Position numbers and translations under genes: made by a program. Of a DNA stretch of 63,810 bases, positions 63,687-63,810 are shown in pieces. The number at the start of each line of letters is the position of its first letter. Positions within the stretch are counted from its first letter, which is position 1. Where the stretch lies: NCBI GenBank assembly GCA_013140715.1, contig JABFSG010000025.1, positions 1-63,810 on the forward strand, read 5' to 3'. Under the pieces are notes generated by a model, which did no database searches, was not told the origin of the DNA, and worked only from the letters and a program-made list of their open reading frames with translations. The DNA comes from Nitrospiraceae bacterium (GTDB lineage Bacteria; Nitrospirota; Nitrospiria; Nitrospirales; Nitrospiraceae).

Positions 63687-63810
63687 CCTCGGTCGTCAAT
63701 AGTGGACACCATGAATGACCGCCTCATGCCGCCGACTGCTGACGGCACCACTGTTGGACAAACGCCGCCGGGGAGAGATTGCCGAGCCTCGAATGCCGCC
63801 GCTGGCGGTT
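63684..63810 (-). mobile_element. IS3-family insertion sequence, right end (continues off the window)
   Basis: The left boundary as drawn begins TGACCTCGGTCGTCAATAGT, an IS3-like terminal repeat starting with TGA, and continues GGACACCATG. Transposase C-terminal coding follows on the minus strand. The other end and the target duplication are outside the window. Confidence 0.75.
63724..63810 (-). CDS. IS3-family transposase (OrfB), C-terminal 28 residues
   Basis: The partial minus-strand frame reads NRQRRHSRLGNLSPAAFVQQ and ends W-C-R-Q-Q-S-A-A-stop at 63724. RRHS-x-LG-x-LSPAAF is the characteristic C-terminus of IS3-type integrase-core transposases (the DDE domain itself is off the edge). 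Confidence 0.85.
   Translation of the reverse strand, partial: NRQRRHSRLGNLSPAAFVQQWCRQQSAA

Noticed and set aside
63350-63751. 133-residue minus-strand frame across the IS border
   Set aside because: It crosses from the transposon end into an interrupted gene on the other strand and has no family motif.

Overview
The window is a chromosomal segment of a GC-rich, Gram-negative bacterium. It most likely comes from the genus Nitrospira (phylum Nitrospirota). I infer this from protein style and gene order: a five-subunit-type 2-oxoacid:ferredoxin oxidoreductase beta subunit at the left edge, a MetF/MetV-type methylenetetrahydrofolate reductase, PilS/PilR/PilC, a large dcw cluster without an adjacent mraZ, and dispersed palindromic intergenic repeats. 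No rRNA, tRNA or CRISPR array is visible. The species cannot be named from the sequence alone.

Layout. 1-8.9 kb is mixed: the start of an oxidoreductase gene, a MetV-like small protein, queF, then a signalling block. That block holds a relic TonB receptor plug, a FIST sensor protein, an 1193-residue hybrid histidine kinase and a badly decayed response regulator/kinase relic. apaH and a DUF309 gene follow. 9.2-11.9 kb carries one-carbon and pantothenate genes (panB, metF, folD). 12.2-14.3 kb is a small plus-strand operon: a beta-propeller protein, a Cys8/His-tail protein and a PilZ protein. 14.35-24.3 kb is a long minus-strand block of housekeeping genes: two cyclophilins, rnc, fabF-acpP-fabG-fabD, fabH-plsX, rpmF-yceD and rpsR-ssb-rpsF. 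25.6-30.3 kb is ychF-pth-rplY-prs-ispE, followed by pilR-pilS and pilC (to 34.8 kb), pgsA, a small unknown gene and a serine hydrolase. 37.1-57.6 kb is the division and peptidoglycan region, all on the minus strand: divIVA, yggT, proC, pgeF, then ftsZ-ftsA-ftsQ-ddl-murB-murC-murG-ftsW-murD-mraY-murF-murE-ftsI-ftsL-rsmH (listed from the 3' end of the cluster). It is read from one strong promoter at 57.63-57.66 kb that carries MraZ-type boxes. 58-63 kb holds an exported repeat protein, an Asp-box lipoprotein, yajQ and cstA. The right edge is a DUF6602-like gene cut by an IS3-family element.

How it works together. Most of the window is envelope biogenesis: lipid synthesis (fab, plsX, pgsA), cell-wall precursor synthesis of meso-diaminopimelate type (the MurE DNPR motif), division proteins, and type IV pilus control. 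Translation genes and C1/vitamin genes are interspersed.

Non-coding structure is the most unusual part. Two families of long imperfect palindromes have four copies each. They sit mainly against the stop codons of genes, and their arms change together between copies. Separate low-complexity stem-loops occur near ssb/rpsR, folD and queF. The most unusual protein is the exported 351-residue product at 58.0-59.1 kb, with seven exact 10-residue repeats followed by six exact 9-residue repeats.
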